DNA from: Muribaculaceae bacterium Isolate-037 (Harlan)
GTDB lineage: Bacteria > Bacteroidota > Bacteroidia > Bacteroidales > Muribaculaceae
Length of the DNA: 64,000 bases
NCBI GenBank assembly: GCA_003762615.1
Contig: RIAZ01000014.1
Location: 55,226 to 119,225 of the forward strand
Reading direction: 5' to 3'
Notes under the pieces: model-generated
Seen by the model: the letters and a program-made list of their open reading frames with translations, nothing else
What the model was told of the DNA's origin: nothing
The model's database searches: none
In this document: piece by piece, positions 34,680 to 43,825 of the stretch
Layout: every line of letters starts with the position of its first letter
How positions within the stretch are numbered: the stretch's first letter is position 1
Made by a program: the position numbers and the translations under genes

Positions 34680-35291
34680 TCACTGTGCCACAACAACCTT
34701 GGCGTGGCGTAAAACCTTGTCATTGATCATGTAGCCTTTCTCCACAGTATCGAGAATCTTACCTTTCTTCGACTCATCAGGAACAGGCACTACCGATATC
34801 GCCTCATGACGGTCTGCATCAAACACATCGTCAGAGGGATCAAACTCCTTGACGCCATTTTGGGAAAGATATTTCTTCAATTTATTATATATCAATTTCA
34901 TACCCTCCTTGATGGCATCACTGTCATCGCTGTTTTCCGAAGCCTTAATCCCGCGCTCGAAGTCATCCATGATCGGCAACAAACCTTTGAGAACGTTCTC
35001 GCCGGCATTCTTCATTATCTCGCTCTTCTCCTTCAGGGTGCGCTTACGGAAATTGTCGAACTCAGCCATGAGAAACAGATATTCCTTCTTCTCCTTCTCC
35101 ACCTGTGTACGAAGAGATTCAACCTCCTTACGAAGTGAAGATTCCTCTGTCTCCTCTGCCGGGGCGGCATCTTTATCGCCGGAAGGATTCTCCTCTGCTA
35201 TGGGAGACTCTTTCTCCATATTCTCATCCTTGACCGCTTCCTCCTGAGAGAAACGGGCATCTTTATCTTCTGTGTGTTTATTATTTCCCAT
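34680..35291 (-). CDS. grpE: Nucleotide exchange factor GrpE
   Basis: A 203-residue GrpE, which releases ADP from DnaK. The N-terminal 65 residues are acidic and disordered-looking, followed by a long coiled coil (LRKEVESLRTQVEKEKKEYLFLMAEFDNFRKRT) and the beta domain (VKEFDPSDDVFDADRHEAIS ... VLRHAKVVVAQ). It is the first gene of grpE-dnaJ. The 156-bp gap upstream shows only a weak -7-like AATATTTG on the minus strand and no CIRCE-type inverted repeat. Confidence 0.96.
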   Translation of the reverse strand: MGNNKHTEDKDARFSQEEAVKDENMEKESPIAEENPSGDKDAAPAEETEESSLRKEVESLRTQVEKEKKEYLFLMAEFDNFRKRTLKEKSEIMKNAGENVLKGLLPIMDDFERGIKASENSDDSDAIKEGMKLIYNKLKKYLSQNGVKEFDPSDDVFDADRHEAISVVPVPDESKKGKILDTVEKGYMINDKVLRHAKVVVAQ

Positions 35292-35447
35292 AATGGATAG
35301 TTGTTTTTTAATTCTTGTTTACTCAAATATTGCGCCAATAAATGTTAAAATCCGCATCAGCCTACATAAATCGCATCATATCGATGGCATTCTTTATGAG
35401 CCTTAGCGATTTTATCCTCTTATCCTTGATAAGTATTTTTTACAAGC

Positions 35448-36338
35448 CTATAATTCAAACAACCAAACTCCACTATAAGTTGAGATAAATTTATCACGTG
35501 CCGCCTTAGCCGCCTCTCCGTCAGTATAGATTCCATAGATAGCGGAGCCGGATCCCGACATGGAGGCATACGTTGCCCCGCTTTCATAGAATGTATCCTT
35601 CAACTCTGCCAACTTAGGATAAAGTGGGAAAAGGGATGCCTCAAAATCGTTGACCACCATATCTTTCCAGCGTTCCAACGGCAGATCGGGCAGGAACCGC
35701 AGATCAAATTTCGGCTCCTTGGGCGAGATGCCGCTGAATGCCTCTTTGGTCGACACATGGATTGCCGGCTTGACTATCAACAGCCATCTGCCGCTGAGGT
35801 CAATCTCCACCGGAGTCAATATCTCGCCTATACCCTCTGCAAAGCAGGGGGTGTTGTAGATGAAGAACGGGCAATCTGCCCCAAGCTTCACCGCCATGTT
35901 ACACAATTCGTTACGTCCGAATTTCTCACCCGTAATCTCGTTGAGCGTCATGAGCGTGAATGAGGCATCCGCACTTCCGCCGCCAAGTCCGGCTCCATCC
36001 GGCAGATGCTTGTCGAGTATGATGTTGAACATTCCCATATCCGACAGGTCGTCATACTTTTTCACATACGTCTGGATAAAAAGAGTGGCTGCCTTGACCA
36101 CAAGATTCTTCTCAGGAGCACAATCTATGCGCCGCCCCATCAGCTGAAACCGGCAACCGCTGAGCTGGTTGCTGTCGGTGTTGACCTCAAGTATATCGTC
36201 GAATGCTTCCGGCTGCTGAGGCATGCCGCTTTCTATTCCGACCGGAAAAAATACTGTCTCAAGATCATGATAGCCGTCTTCCCTCTTACGCACTATATTC
36301 AATCCGAGATTTATCTTGGCGTTTACAAATTTTATCAT
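35448..36338 (-). CDS. ispE: 4-diphosphocytidyl-2-C-methyl-D-erythritol kinase
   Basis: A 296-residue GHMP kinase that phosphorylates CDP-ME in the MEP pathway, one step before IspF (25402-25878). Start MIKFVNAKINLGLNI, the ATP-binding glycine motif PDGAGLGGGSADAS (about 105-118) and the C-terminal YASMSGSGSAIYG are all family hallmarks. It begins 3 bp after the MATE gene stop, so the two genes are cotranscribed. Confidence 0.96.
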   Translation of the reverse strand: MIKFVNAKINLGLNIVRKREDGYHDLETVFFPVGIESGMPQQPEAFDDILEVNTDSNQLSGCRFQLMGRRIDCAPEKNLVVKAATLFIQTYVKKYDDLSDMGMFNIILDKHLPDGAGLGGGSADASFTLMTLNEITGEKFGRNELCNMAVKLGADCPFFIYNTPCFAEGIGEILTPVEIDLSGRWLLIVKPAIHVSTKEAFSGISPKEPKFDLRFLPDLPLERWKDMVVNDFEASLFPLYPKLAELKDTFYESGATYASMSGSGSAIYGIYTDGEAAKAARDKFISTYSGVWLFEL

Positions 36339-36341
36339 AGT

Positions 36342-37667
36342 CTATTTCCTTGTTATTTCTACTGTTCGCTTCCATTCTGCTGCAAGTATGGCTCCACGGA
36401 GCATCAGATAACTCAGAAATGCACTCCAAAGATACCCGTTGCCCCTGACACCGATGCAGAAACCATCCACCCCATAATCTACAAACGCAATTATATAGAA
36501 AACAATTGTAGAAAAAAACGTGGCATACATCATTTTCTTTGTCGATGTTATGCCCACATAGAAGCCATCGTAGATAAATGCCCATGACGACAAGAGCGGT
36601 ATCAATCCTATCCACACCCTTAGATCCACCACGCCTTCCAACACTCTACCACTATCAGTAAGCAATCCGGATATAAGTCCGCACCCTCCGGCATAGACCG
36701 CACTGAAGAGGAGCGACATCAGCAGAGTCCAACCCAGGAGAGCCTTTACCGTGGAGCGGAGTGTGGTCATGTCGTGCGAACCGAAGTAACGCCCGACGAG
36801 AGCCTCCGCACTGAATGCAAATCCATCCATGAAGAAGGAGAAGAATTGGAAGAGCTGCATGATTATAACGTTGACTGCAAGCGTCAACGCGCCGAGGCGC
36901 GCACCGGCTGACGTGACACCCAGACTGACGCATATTATACATGCCGACCGAAAGAAGAGATGGACGTTGACAGAAAAGAATTTGCCCACTCCCCCTCTCA
37001 CAATATCCCTTACGCCACACCATAGGGGCTTACCTCTTCTGAATCGCACCGCACAGGCGTAGGCTATCGCAAGACCTATCCAATTGGCACACAAAGTGCC
37101 CCACGCAACCCCCTCGAATCCAAGCCCAAGTCCGAACACGAAGAGGAAACTGAATGCGATGTTGATCACATTCACCGATATAGATATTGCCATGGGATAT
37201 GCCGTGGTCTGCATACCGACAAACCAGCCGCTTATCGACATGACCCCCAATAAGGCGGGTGCCCCGAATATACATATCCGGAAATATCGCCTCACGTAGT
37301 CCATCACTTCCTCCTCCGCTTGAATCACACGGAGGAGCAATTCCATTATCGGAAGCTGCAACAGGATTATGCACACTCCAGCCGTAAAAGCTATACCTAA
37401 TGATCGGGAAAACACCTTCCTGATGCTGAGGTCGTCCCCTTTTCCGAATGCTGTGGCTGTGAGTCCCGTGGTGCCGGCACGCAAAAATCCGAAAAGCCAG
37501 AACACCACGTTGAGCATCACCGACCCCACGGCTATCGCCGCAAGATACAGTTCCGAGCCAAGATGCCCGGATATGGCTGTGTCGCAGAGACTGAGCAGAG
37601 GCACCGTGACGTTGCTGACAATCGCGGGCACACTAAGCCGTAATATTTCCTTATTGATATCTCTCAT
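36342..37667 (-). CDS. MATE-family efflux transporter (DinF-like)
   Basis: A 441-residue inner-membrane protein with about 12 hydrophobic segments and the MATE N-terminal pattern EILRLSVPAIVSNVTVPLL followed by DTAISGHLGSELYLAAIA. It exchanges Na+ or H+ for organic cations or drugs. The substrate cannot be read from sequence. It overlaps no neighbour and stands 3 bp before ispE; a terminator for ribBA lies directly upstream. Confidence 0.92.
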   Translation of the reverse strand: MRDINKEILRLSVPAIVSNVTVPLLSLCDTAISGHLGSELYLAAIAVGSVMLNVVFWLFGFLRAGTTGLTATAFGKGDDLSIRKVFSRSLGIAFTAGVCIILLQLPIMELLLRVIQAEEEVMDYVRRYFRICIFGAPALLGVMSISGWFVGMQTTAYPMAISISVNVINIAFSFLFVFGLGLGFEGVAWGTLCANWIGLAIAYACAVRFRRGKPLWCGVRDIVRGGVGKFFSVNVHLFFRSACIICVSLGVTSAGARLGALTLAVNVIIMQLFQFFSFFMDGFAFSAEALVGRYFGSHDMTTLRSTVKALLGWTLLMSLLFSAVYAGGCGLISGLLTDSGRVLEGVVDLRVWIGLIPLLSSWAFIYDGFYVGITSTKKMMYATFFSTIVFYIIAFVDYGVDGFCIGVRGNGYLWSAFLSYLMLRGAILAAEWKRTVEITRK

Positions 37668-37677
37668 ATATAGTTAC

Positions 37678-37710
37678 TAAAAAATTCCGGTCGCCTTCGA
37701 CAACCGGAAT
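37678..37710 (-). terminator. Intrinsic terminator after ribBA
   Basis: On the minus strand ATTCCGG (37704-37710) pairs with 37684-37690, with an inner TCG/CGA pairing in the loop, followed by a T6 run. It separates ribBA from the MATE-ispE unit. Confidence 0.8.
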
Positions 37711-37738
37711 CTTAATCTCGCTTTGTGATATGTCTCGT

Positions 37739-38956
37739 TCAGTCCACCTTATGAAGGTCATGACCCATGCGTTCCTTCTTGGTATGCATGTAGAAGCGGT
37801 TGTATCTGTTGGGCTCCACCTCTATCGGCACGTTTTCAACCACCTCAAGTCCGTATCCCTCCAGACCGATTCTCTTCACCGGATTATTGCTCATCAGCCG
37901 CATCTTCCTGATTCCTAAGGCATGAAGTATATTGGCACCCACGCCATAGTCGCGCTCGTCTGCCTTATGACCGAGATGCAGGTTTGCATCAACCGTGTCG
38001 AGACCGTTCTCCTGTAGTTTATAAGCCTTTATCTTATCCATGAGCCCGATGCCTCTACCCTCCTGATTCAGATAGATCACCGCGCCTCGCCCCTCCTCCT
38101 CTATGCGTTGCAGGGCAAGGTGGAGCTGTTCGCCACATTCGCATCTCATCGAACCGAAGATATCGCCCGTAGCACATGACGAATGCACTCTCACGAGCAC
38201 AGGCTCACCGTTGCTGATATCACCCTTGATAAGGGCAATATGCTCCAGACCGTTGTCTTTCTGGCGGAAAGGTATCAGTCGGAAATGCCCGTAGGCAGTG
38301 GGCATATCCACCTCTTCACCCTCCTCCACTATTGAATCATTCTTCAGCCGATAGGCTATCAGGTCGCGGATGCTGACCAGCTTCAAGCCCCATTCATCGG
38401 CACGCTTACGCAATTCGGGAAGACGGGCCATCGACCCGTCGTCGCTCATTATCTCCATGAGTGCAGCCGCAGGGTTCAGTCCGGCAAGACGGGCGAAATC
38501 CACAGCCGCCTCCGTGTGGCCGCATCTCTGGATCACGCCACGGTCCTGTGCGTAGAGTGGGTTGATATGCCCGGGGCGTCCGAACGTCGCCGGGGTTGAT
38601 GCCGGATCTGCCAACGCACGTATGGTGGCGGCACGGTCTTCTGCCGAAACGCCCGTGCTGCATCCCTCAAGCTTGTCGACCGTCACGGTAAACGGTGTGC
38701 CGAGAACTGACGTATTGTCCTCAACCTGATGAGGCAGGTCAAGTTCCTTACAGCGTGCATTGGTGATTGGCGCACAAAGCACTCCGCGGGCATTCTTCAG
38801 CATGAAATTCACATCATCAGCCGTGATTTTCTCTGCCGCGATTATAAGGTCGCCCTCATTCTCCCGGTCCTCATCATCCACAACTATGATGAATTTCCCC
38901 TGACGGAAATCATCTATCGCCTCCTCTATCGAATCAAGTTTTATTTTATTATCCAT
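37739..38956 (-). CDS. ribBA: Bifunctional DHBP synthase / GTP cyclohydrolase II
   Basis: A 405-residue fused riboflavin enzyme. The N-terminal half (1-205) is RibB, making 3,4-dihydroxy-2-butanone 4-phosphate from ribulose 5-phosphate, with [21 protein letters not shown] and GHTEAAVD. The C-terminal half is RibA, opening GTP, with the zinc cysteines in [19 protein letters not shown] and [14 protein letters not shown] 38956 is used; the frame runs on upstream but would add an unrelated N terminus. Only 69 bp separate it from rsmD, with no room for an FMN riboswitch. Confidence 0.96.
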   Translation of the reverse strand: MDNKIKLDSIEEAIDDFRQGKFIIVVDDEDRENEGDLIIAAEKITADDVNFMLKNARGVLCAPITNARCKELDLPHQVEDNTSVLGTPFTVTVDKLEGCSTGVSAEDRAATIRALADPASTPATFGRPGHINPLYAQDRGVIQRCGHTEAAVDFARLAGLNPAAALMEIMSDDGSMARLPELRKRADEWGLKLVSIRDLIAYRLKNDSIVEEGEEVDMPTAYGHFRLIPFRQKDNGLEHIALIKGDISNGEPVLVRVHSSCATGDIFGSMRCECGEQLHLALQRIEEEGRGAVIYLNQEGRGIGLMDKIKAYKLQENGLDTVDANLHLGHKADERDYGVGANILHALGIRKMRLMSNNPVKRIGLEGYGLEVVENVPIEVEPNRYNRFYMHTKKERMGHDLHKVD

Positions 38957-39025
38957 TGGATTATACAGATTTTTCAATGTGCAGCCTACGGAAGACGGCA
39001 CATCACGTTTGTCTGATTTTTGTTT

Positions 39026-39562
39026 TTATTCAACTACGAATATGGAAAAGTTGACACTGCCATACACCCTATGCTGCGAGAATCCCGGAAGCCTGGAAAA
39101 ATCCCGCGTCTTTGAATGCTCTATTATCACTACAGTGCCGTGCTTGACCATGCCGGATGAGAGTATCATCTCCGGCACCTCCTCAAATCGCGGATGATCG
39201 TAGGGAGGGTCGGCGAAGATGAAGTCAAACTGCCGGTGGCACGTGGCTATAAACTTGAATACATCCCCCTTTATCACCCGCAATGACTCATCGCCAAGTT
39301 TCTCCTTCACGCTTCTTATAAACCCGGACTGTATGGGCGACAACTCCACGGCAGTCACTTCCGAACATCCACGCGAAAGAAACTCAAAACTGATCGCTCC
39401 CGTGCCGGCAAAAAGATCGAGAGCAGTCTTCCCCTCGAAATCATCAAGATTTTCAAGCACATTAAACAGATTCTCACGTGCGAAATCCGTTGTCGGACGT
39501 GCCGTAATGTTCTTAGGCACCTCGAAACGCCGACGTCCATATTTTCCTCTTATGATTCTCAT
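39026..39562 (-). CDS. rsmD: 16S rRNA (guanine966-N2)-methyltransferase
   Basis: A 178-residue RsmD-family SAM-dependent methyltransferase for small-subunit rRNA. Start MRIIRGKYGRRRF, then RPTTDFARENLFNVL, SAM-binding LDLFAGTGAISFEFLSRG and the catalytic DPPY (FADPPYDHP). ATG 39562 matches the family start; the upstream open frame overlaps the DUF3822 gene. It follows that gene after 4 bp, a conserved pairing in Bacteroidales. Confidence 0.94.
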   Translation of the reverse strand: MRIIRGKYGRRRFEVPKNITARPTTDFARENLFNVLENLDDFEGKTALDLFAGTGAISFEFLSRGCSEVTAVELSPIQSGFIRSVKEKLGDESLRVIKGDVFKFIATCHRQFDFIFADPPYDHPRFEEVPEMILSSGMVKHGTVVIIEHSKTRDFSRLPGFSQHRVYGSVNFSIFVVE

Positions 39563-39566
39563 GACT

Positions 39567-40292
39567 CTATTCTTTGTTTCCACAAAACTTACCCAAGGCT
39601 TCGGCAGTCTCTTCCGGCAGATGATCCCCCGTAAGCCTGCATGCCACCTCTGAATAGGCAACGCCGTAGACCTCCATTATGTTGAGTGCATGATACACAA
39701 TATCATCTCCGGAAGTCCATCCGTGGGTAGATGCGGAGATCAGATCCCTTCCATTCAGGAATACGAAATCCGCCTCGCCTTCCCTCACTTCCACATACAT
39801 CCGATAGCCCTCACCATCATTGCGGCATCGCTTCAGCATATCCATAAGGTTACATTCCACCCTGGCTCCGGGGAACGTGCGGCGTAGGAATCCCTTCAAT
39901 CCGCGAGCGGGAGCATACGCCACCGTCACGTCGGCATCGCTGCCTGTGATGACGTCAGAGGGATCCGCCTCATATAATGCTGTATAATACGTCTCCTCCC
40001 CACCTTCAGATTCCTCAGCAAGCTCCGTAGGCAAGAAGACTGTGCGCGGGTCATAAATTATTATCTTTGCGGAGAAATCGTCAAGCACCCGGGGATGATC
40101 ATACACTGCATTCTCTATATTGCGCAACAGATTGACCCCGTCTGCCTCCCATTGGGTGGAAAATAGCATTTGGGGTTCAAGATCCGTGTGAATCGTGTTT
40201 TCCAAATAGGCGACTATCCCTGTATTAAATATCTTCAGTATCAGCCGCCATTGACCTGTATCGGCAAAATCTGCCACGGTAAGTCCGTTCAT
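39567..40292 (-). CDS. DUF3822 family protein
   Basis: A 241-residue cytosolic protein of the Bacteroidota-specific DUF3822 family, which looks like an actin/ASKHA-type fold (pieces such as ADVTVAYAP and ADFVFLNGRDLISASTHGW). Function is unknown; the family is usually found directly upstream of rsmD, as here. A one-mismatch -7 box (TAATTTCG on the minus strand, 40311-40318) lies 20-odd bp before the ATG. Confidence 0.85.
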   Translation of the reverse strand: MNGLTVADFADTGQWRLILKIFNTGIVAYLENTIHTDLEPQMLFSTQWEADGVNLLRNIENAVYDHPRVLDDFSAKIIIYDPRTVFLPTELAEESEGGEETYYTALYEADPSDVITGSDADVTVAYAPARGLKGFLRRTFPGARVECNLMDMLKRCRNDGEGYRMYVEVREGEADFVFLNGRDLISASTHGWTSGDDIVYHALNIMEVYGVAYSEVACRLTGDHLPEETAEALGKFCGNKE

Positions 40293-40417
40293 ATTTTACT
40301 CTTTATGGAGCGAAATTACAAAAATAATCCCACTTTTGCAATTTCTGTACAAGTCAAGCCTGCTCATACAGTCAAATTATATCCCAAATTCCCCATGTCT
40401 GGCAGCCTATCTCCCTG

Positions 40418-41464
40418 TCAGCACGACATCTCGCCCCTGAGACTACATTCCATAAAGACTTTCACCTCAGATGCACTCATCCCCCTACCAAGCAGATACA
40501 TCAGTTTGGTGATCGCCGCCTCCGAAGTCATGTCATGCCCGGAGATAACCCCGGCATTCGCAAGATCAAGACCCGTGACGTAACGGTATGGCTCAACGCT
40601 TCCGTTGTAGCACTGCGTGATGTTGAGCACCACGATCCCTCGGTCAACCGTCTCCTTTATTGCATCGATAAACCATTGGCTGTTAGGTCCGTTACCTGCA
40701 CCGAACGTCTTTAGCACGATACCCTTGATATCCGGCGTGGCAAGCATGTGGCGCACCACCTTCTCCTCTATGCCCGGAAACAGGTCGATAAACATTACGT
40801 TGCAATCCATGTCGTAATGCACCTTCAGCGGCTGGTCTGACCGTCCGCCGCGCCATAATGACTCGCGGTTGAACGTGATGCCAAGACCGATCTTCGCTAA
40901 TTCCGGATAGTTGTTGCTCTTGAAGGCATTGAAGTTATCTGCACTACGCTTGGTGCTGCGATTCCCTCGCCAGAGATAGTTCTCAAACAATATAGCCACC
41001 TCTCTGACAGTATGTTCGCCGTTGGCATCGCGGGCTGCAGCTATCTGGAGCGAAGTGATCAGGTTCTCCTCTCCGTCGGTACGCACCTCCCCTATCGGCA
41101 ATTGCGAACCTGTGATAATCACCGGCTTGTTGAGATTCTCAAACATGAAGCTGAGGGCAGATGCCGTGTAAGCCATTGTGTCGGTGCCGTGAAGCACAAC
41201 AAAACCATCATATTTCTCATAATTATCCTCGATCACTTTCGCGATCTCACCCCAATGGCTCGGGGTCATGGCGGAAGAATCGATAGGCTGCTCAAATTGA
41301 TGATGGGCTATCTCAAAATCAAGCATCTTCAGTTTTGGGACACTATCTATGAGATGGTCAAAATCAAACGGTTCAAGTGCCTTAGTGACCGGATTTTCTC
41401 GCATGCCGATAGTGCCTCCGGTGTATATCATCATGATTTTAGGATGAGAGTGGTTGTTGTGCAT
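40418..41464 (-). CDS. ansA: Type I (cytoplasmic) L-asparaginase
   Basis: A 348-residue asparaginase that hydrolyses Asn to Asp and ammonia. The first nucleophile Thr is in MIYTGGTIGM (about residue 15), the second block is VLHGTDTMAYTASALSF, and the Lys is expected in the GAGNGPNS region. There is no signal peptide, so this is the cytosolic low-affinity type. It stands alone with an exact -7 box upstream. Confidence 0.95.
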   Translation of the reverse strand: MHNNHSHPKIMMIYTGGTIGMRENPVTKALEPFDFDHLIDSVPKLKMLDFEIAHHQFEQPIDSSAMTPSHWGEIAKVIEDNYEKYDGFVVLHGTDTMAYTASALSFMFENLNKPVIITGSQLPIGEVRTDGEENLITSLQIAAARDANGEHTVREVAILFENYLWRGNRSTKRSADNFNAFKSNNYPELAKIGLGITFNRESLWRGGRSDQPLKVHYDMDCNVMFIDLFPGIEEKVVRHMLATPDIKGIVLKTFGAGNGPNSQWFIDAIKETVDRGIVVLNITQCYNGSVEPYRYVTGLDLANAGVISGHDMTSEAAITKLMYLLGRGMSASEVKVFMECSLRGEMSC

Positions 41465-41490
41465 AGGCGGGAAAGTCTTTTTATTTGTCG

Positions 41491-41498
41491 CAAATTTA
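41491..41498 (-). promoter_or_regulatory. -7 promoter box of ansA
   Basis: On the minus strand this reads TAAATTTG, an exact match, 27 nt before the ATG. Confidence 0.7.
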
Positions 41499-41628
41499 GC
41501 ATTTTGTCAGTAATATTCCAAGAAATTTCATAAAAATCGGCATTCCGGATGTCGGATTGCTCCGAATCTCCCATTTTCTCCATTTCATTATGCAACTAAT
41601 TACCCTTATTCTCCGCTCATATTTCAAC

Positions 41629-41667
41629 AAAAAAGGATGTCTGTTTCCCATTAGGAAACAAACATCC
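41629..41667 (-). terminator. Intrinsic terminator after the DUF1460 gene
   Basis: A 14-bp stem with one mismatch (41635-41648 with 41654-41667) is followed on the minus strand by T6. It lies about 50 bp beyond the stop of the DUF1460 gene. Confidence 0.85.
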
Positions 41668-41717
41668 ACTGTATTGTAGGATAATATCTATTTCTATAAA
41701 TATATCTCAGACAACGG

Positions 41718-42599
41718 TCACTCCGCCGGACGCAACCATCTGTAGCCGTAGAAATGCTGACCATCGATCTTGAACAACCTTGACAATGGATATGGATCTG
41801 CCGTCACGTTGCCGTTTTCATGAGAGATATGGATAAGATGCGGCTCACCGTCAACCATCTCTATGAATCCCACATCATAGATGTCGAAATCAATCTCCTG
41901 CGAGAGCATCATTATTATGTCGCCGTCCTTCATTATCTCATGAAGAGGTTTGTTGGCGGCACTCTGTTTCTTAAGATGTGGTATTCGGTGGCTACGGTAG
42001 CCCATCTCCATCATGCGCACCTTGTCATATACCTTAGGATCTTTAAGCGCAGGATACTCATCCTTGTGGCGGGTGATATAGTCAAGGGTCTTTGTCTTGA
42101 ATCCGCCCCCGGTGACGTATTCGGTCATCTCCTTCAGATGTCCCCTGTAGACGTTATCCACAATCCAGTCCGCCCCATAGATAAGCTGTGCGCTGAAGCC
42201 ATCATCTATACCCTTACGGCGACTGATGGATTCAAGCGATTTCTCAAATTCCTTTATCGTCGGCAATTTCCGCATGCTTGCGTCAGCAAGGGCATAGACT
42301 ATGTTGACGAAGCCCATGCGGTCAAAGCTGTGAAGGTTGACCATGATGGTGCCGATGGAATCATTGTCGTGAGGTTCTGACCACGGCGTGCCTTCCAATT
42401 GTTTCGCCACAAAGACACAACGTTCGCCAATGGAGCCGCCATTCTGTGCTGCCATTGACAATATCTTATTGATTTTCACCGTATCCTCCTCGCAATGCAG
42501 ACGGAAGGCTGATGCCGATAGGCTGACGAAAGCGAGCATCATCCCGAAAAGCATACCTCTGAAAACCCTCTCTTTTCGCATTCTTATAAATAGCTTCAT
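41718..42599 (-). CDS. DUF1460 (NlpC/P60-like amidase fold) protein without the usual Cys
   Basis: A 293-residue exported protein (signal peptide about 10-31, ending SASA). It aligns with the DUF1460 family, whose characterised relatives are cysteine amidases or peptidases on peptidoglycan fragments. In the family the catalytic Cys sits in a block like 'FDCxTFVE'; here the block reads SFDRMGFVNIVYAL with Arg94 at that site. A candidate His remains in HLIHISHENG near 265. It is therefore probably a non-enzymatic binder or inactive homologue. Monocistronic, with its own promoter and terminator. A 14-bp direct repeat (TTTAAATAGTGTC) lies over the start codon region at 42599-42625. Confidence 0.82.
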   Translation of the reverse strand: MKLFIRMRKERVFRGMLFGMMLAFVSLSASAFRLHCEEDTVKINKILSMAAQNGGSIGERCVFVAKQLEGTPWSEPHDNDSIGTIMVNLHSFDRMGFVNIVYALADASMRKLPTIKEFEKSLESISRRKGIDDGFSAQLIYGADWIVDNVYRGHLKEMTEYVTGGGFKTKTLDYITRHKDEYPALKDPKVYDKVRMMEMGYRSHRIPHLKKQSAANKPLHEIMKDGDIIMMLSQEIDFDIYDVGFIEMVDGEPHLIHISHENGNVTADPYPLSRLFKIDGQHFYGYRWLRPAE

Positions 42600-42649
42600 T
42601 TAAATAGTGTCATTTAAATAGTGTCGTTGTTGATTTACCAAATTTTATG

Positions 42650-42657
42650 CAAAGGTA
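42650..42657 (-). promoter_or_regulatory. -7 promoter box of the DUF1460 gene
   Basis: On the minus strand this reads TACCTTTG, an exact match, 51 nt before the ATG. Confidence 0.68.
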
Positions 42658-42710
42658 ACAAAATTATTCCGATTACTTCCCCTTAATCCCTCTTTTTAAC
42701 GAACTGTTTT

Positions 42711-42863
42711 TTATACTCCATATAAAGTCTGGGTTGGAACAATTGGTCTCCGCACACTTGAAACCTTACACCTCCAACACCGCATCCGGACGAAACGTAT
42801 AATTTTCACCACGGGAAATATTACTATATCCTGAGGTCGCATACCGTTATGATTTTTAGCCAT
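42711..42863 (-). pseudogene. Remnant of a small HTH-type regulator
   Basis: From ATG 42863 the minus strand reads MAKNHNGMRPQDIVIF, which resembles the N terminus of a Bacteroidales helix-turn-helix protein that normally continues with a 'VVLLKI' helix. After this point the sequence has no such character and ends at 42711 (51 residues). In another frame (ISRGENYTFRPDAVLEV, then a stop, then GFKCAETNCSNPD) there is coherent protein-like sequence too, so the locus looks decayed. A 32-bp palindrome covers its promoter. The rest of the 42600-43018 gap holds the DUF1460 and trmH promoters. Confidence 0.4.
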
Positions 42864-42870
42864 ATCCAAA

Positions 42871-42902
42871 ATAAATTTGCAATTCGCGAATTGCAAATTT
42901 AT
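42871..42902. promoter_or_regulatory. 32-bp perfect palindrome, operator-like, with a -7 box on both strands
   Basis: ATAAATTTGCAATTCG (42871-42886) is followed at once by its exact complement. Each arm contains TAAATTTGC, the -7 consensus, so transcription could start in both directions. A dimeric regulator would fit such a site; the decayed gene next to it is the obvious former candidate. Confidence 0.6.
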
Positions 42903-42980
42903 ATATATTGTATCAAATTTGCAAATATTATTATGATTAACTGATGTTGTCTAAATGTTATACCAAACTTCATCATGCTT

Positions 42981-43011
42981 TTTGTGATTTTGATAAAAAA
43001 TTATAAATTTG
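42981..43011 (+). promoter_or_regulatory. Full Bacteroidota promoter of the TrmH-family gene
   Basis: TTTG (42981-42984), a 19-bp spacer and TAAATTTG (43004-43011) give a textbook match. ATG 43019 follows 7 bp later, so the mRNA would have a leader of only about 3 nt. Confidence 0.78.
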
Positions 43012-43018
43012 CAGAATC

Positions 43019-43825
43019 ATGAATATTATCAGACTTCAATCGTTATCCGAGCCGGATGTGCAGGTCTATTCTTCGCTTACCGAAGCCCAGCTCAGAAACC
43101 GGCTCGATCCGGATAAGGGGATTTTCATCGCGGAAAGTCCGAAGGTGATAAAGGTCGCTCTCCAAGCCGGTTACGAACCGATCTCCTTGCTCTGCGAGGA
43201 GAAGCATATAAATGGTGACGCCAAGGAGATTATCGACGCCTGCCCTGACACGCCCGTATTCACCGGAAGCAGGGAGATGCTCGCCCAACTCACCGGATAC
43301 ACCCTCACCCGTGGGGTGCTATGCGCCATGCGCAGAAAGAGTACTGCCGATTTCCGCGATCTATGCCGCGACGCACGAAGAATCGCCGTAATCGACGGAG
43401 TGACCGACACCACCAATATCGGCGCAATCTTCCGTTCAGCCGCTGCCTTGGGTATCGACTGCGTGCTACTCACCCCCACATCGTGCGACCCGCTCAACAG
43501 GCGTGCCGTGCGCGTGTCGATGGGCACGATATTCCTTGTGCCGTGGACGTGGATTGACGCGCCGATCTCAGCTCTCAAAGAGATGGGATTCAAGACAGTC
43601 GCCTTAGCTCTCACCGATAAATCGGTAAGTATCGACGATGCCGCCCTTGCTGCGGAGCCTCGTCTCGCACTGATACTCGGCACGGAAGGGGACGGACTCG
43701 CTCTCAACGTGATTGAAAATGCCGACTACACCGCGAAGATACCGATGGCGTATGGAGTCGATTCCCTCAACGTGGCGGCTGCCTCTGCCGTGGCATTCTG
43801 GGAACTGCGCATACGAAATAAATAA
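43019..43825 (+). CDS. TrmH/SpoU-family RNA 2'-O-methyltransferase
   Basis: A 268-residue SPOUT methyltransferase. Residues 1-105 form a substrate-binding domain; the C-terminal trefoil-knot domain shows the three SpoU motifs: TNIGAIFRSAAALG (about 136-149), LILGTEGDGL (about 218-227) and IPMAYGVDSLNVAAASAV (about 240-257). The target is a tRNA or rRNA ribose and cannot be assigned. It is the first gene before the neu cluster, separated from it by the 172-bp element. Confidence 0.93.
   Translation: MNIIRLQSLSEPDVQVYSSLTEAQLRNRLDPDKGIFIAESPKVIKVALQAGYEPISLLCEEKHINGDAKEIIDACPDTPVFTGSREMLAQLTGYTLTRGVLCAMRRKSTADFRDLCRDARRIAVIDGVTDTTNIGAIFRSAAALGIDCVLLTPTSCDPLNRRAVRVSMGTIFLVPWTWIDAPISALKEMGFKTVALALTDKSVSIDDAALAAEPRLALILGTEGDGLALNVIENADYTAKIPMAYGVDSLNVAAASAVAFWELRIRNK

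Noticed and set aside
35292..35447. CIRCE element before grpE
   Set aside because: No 9-bp inverted repeat with a 9-bp spacer (TTAGCACTC type) is present.
38957..39025. FMN riboswitch before ribBA
   Set aside because: Only 69 bp separate ribBA from rsmD, too short for the FMN aptamer, and none of its conserved loops is visible.
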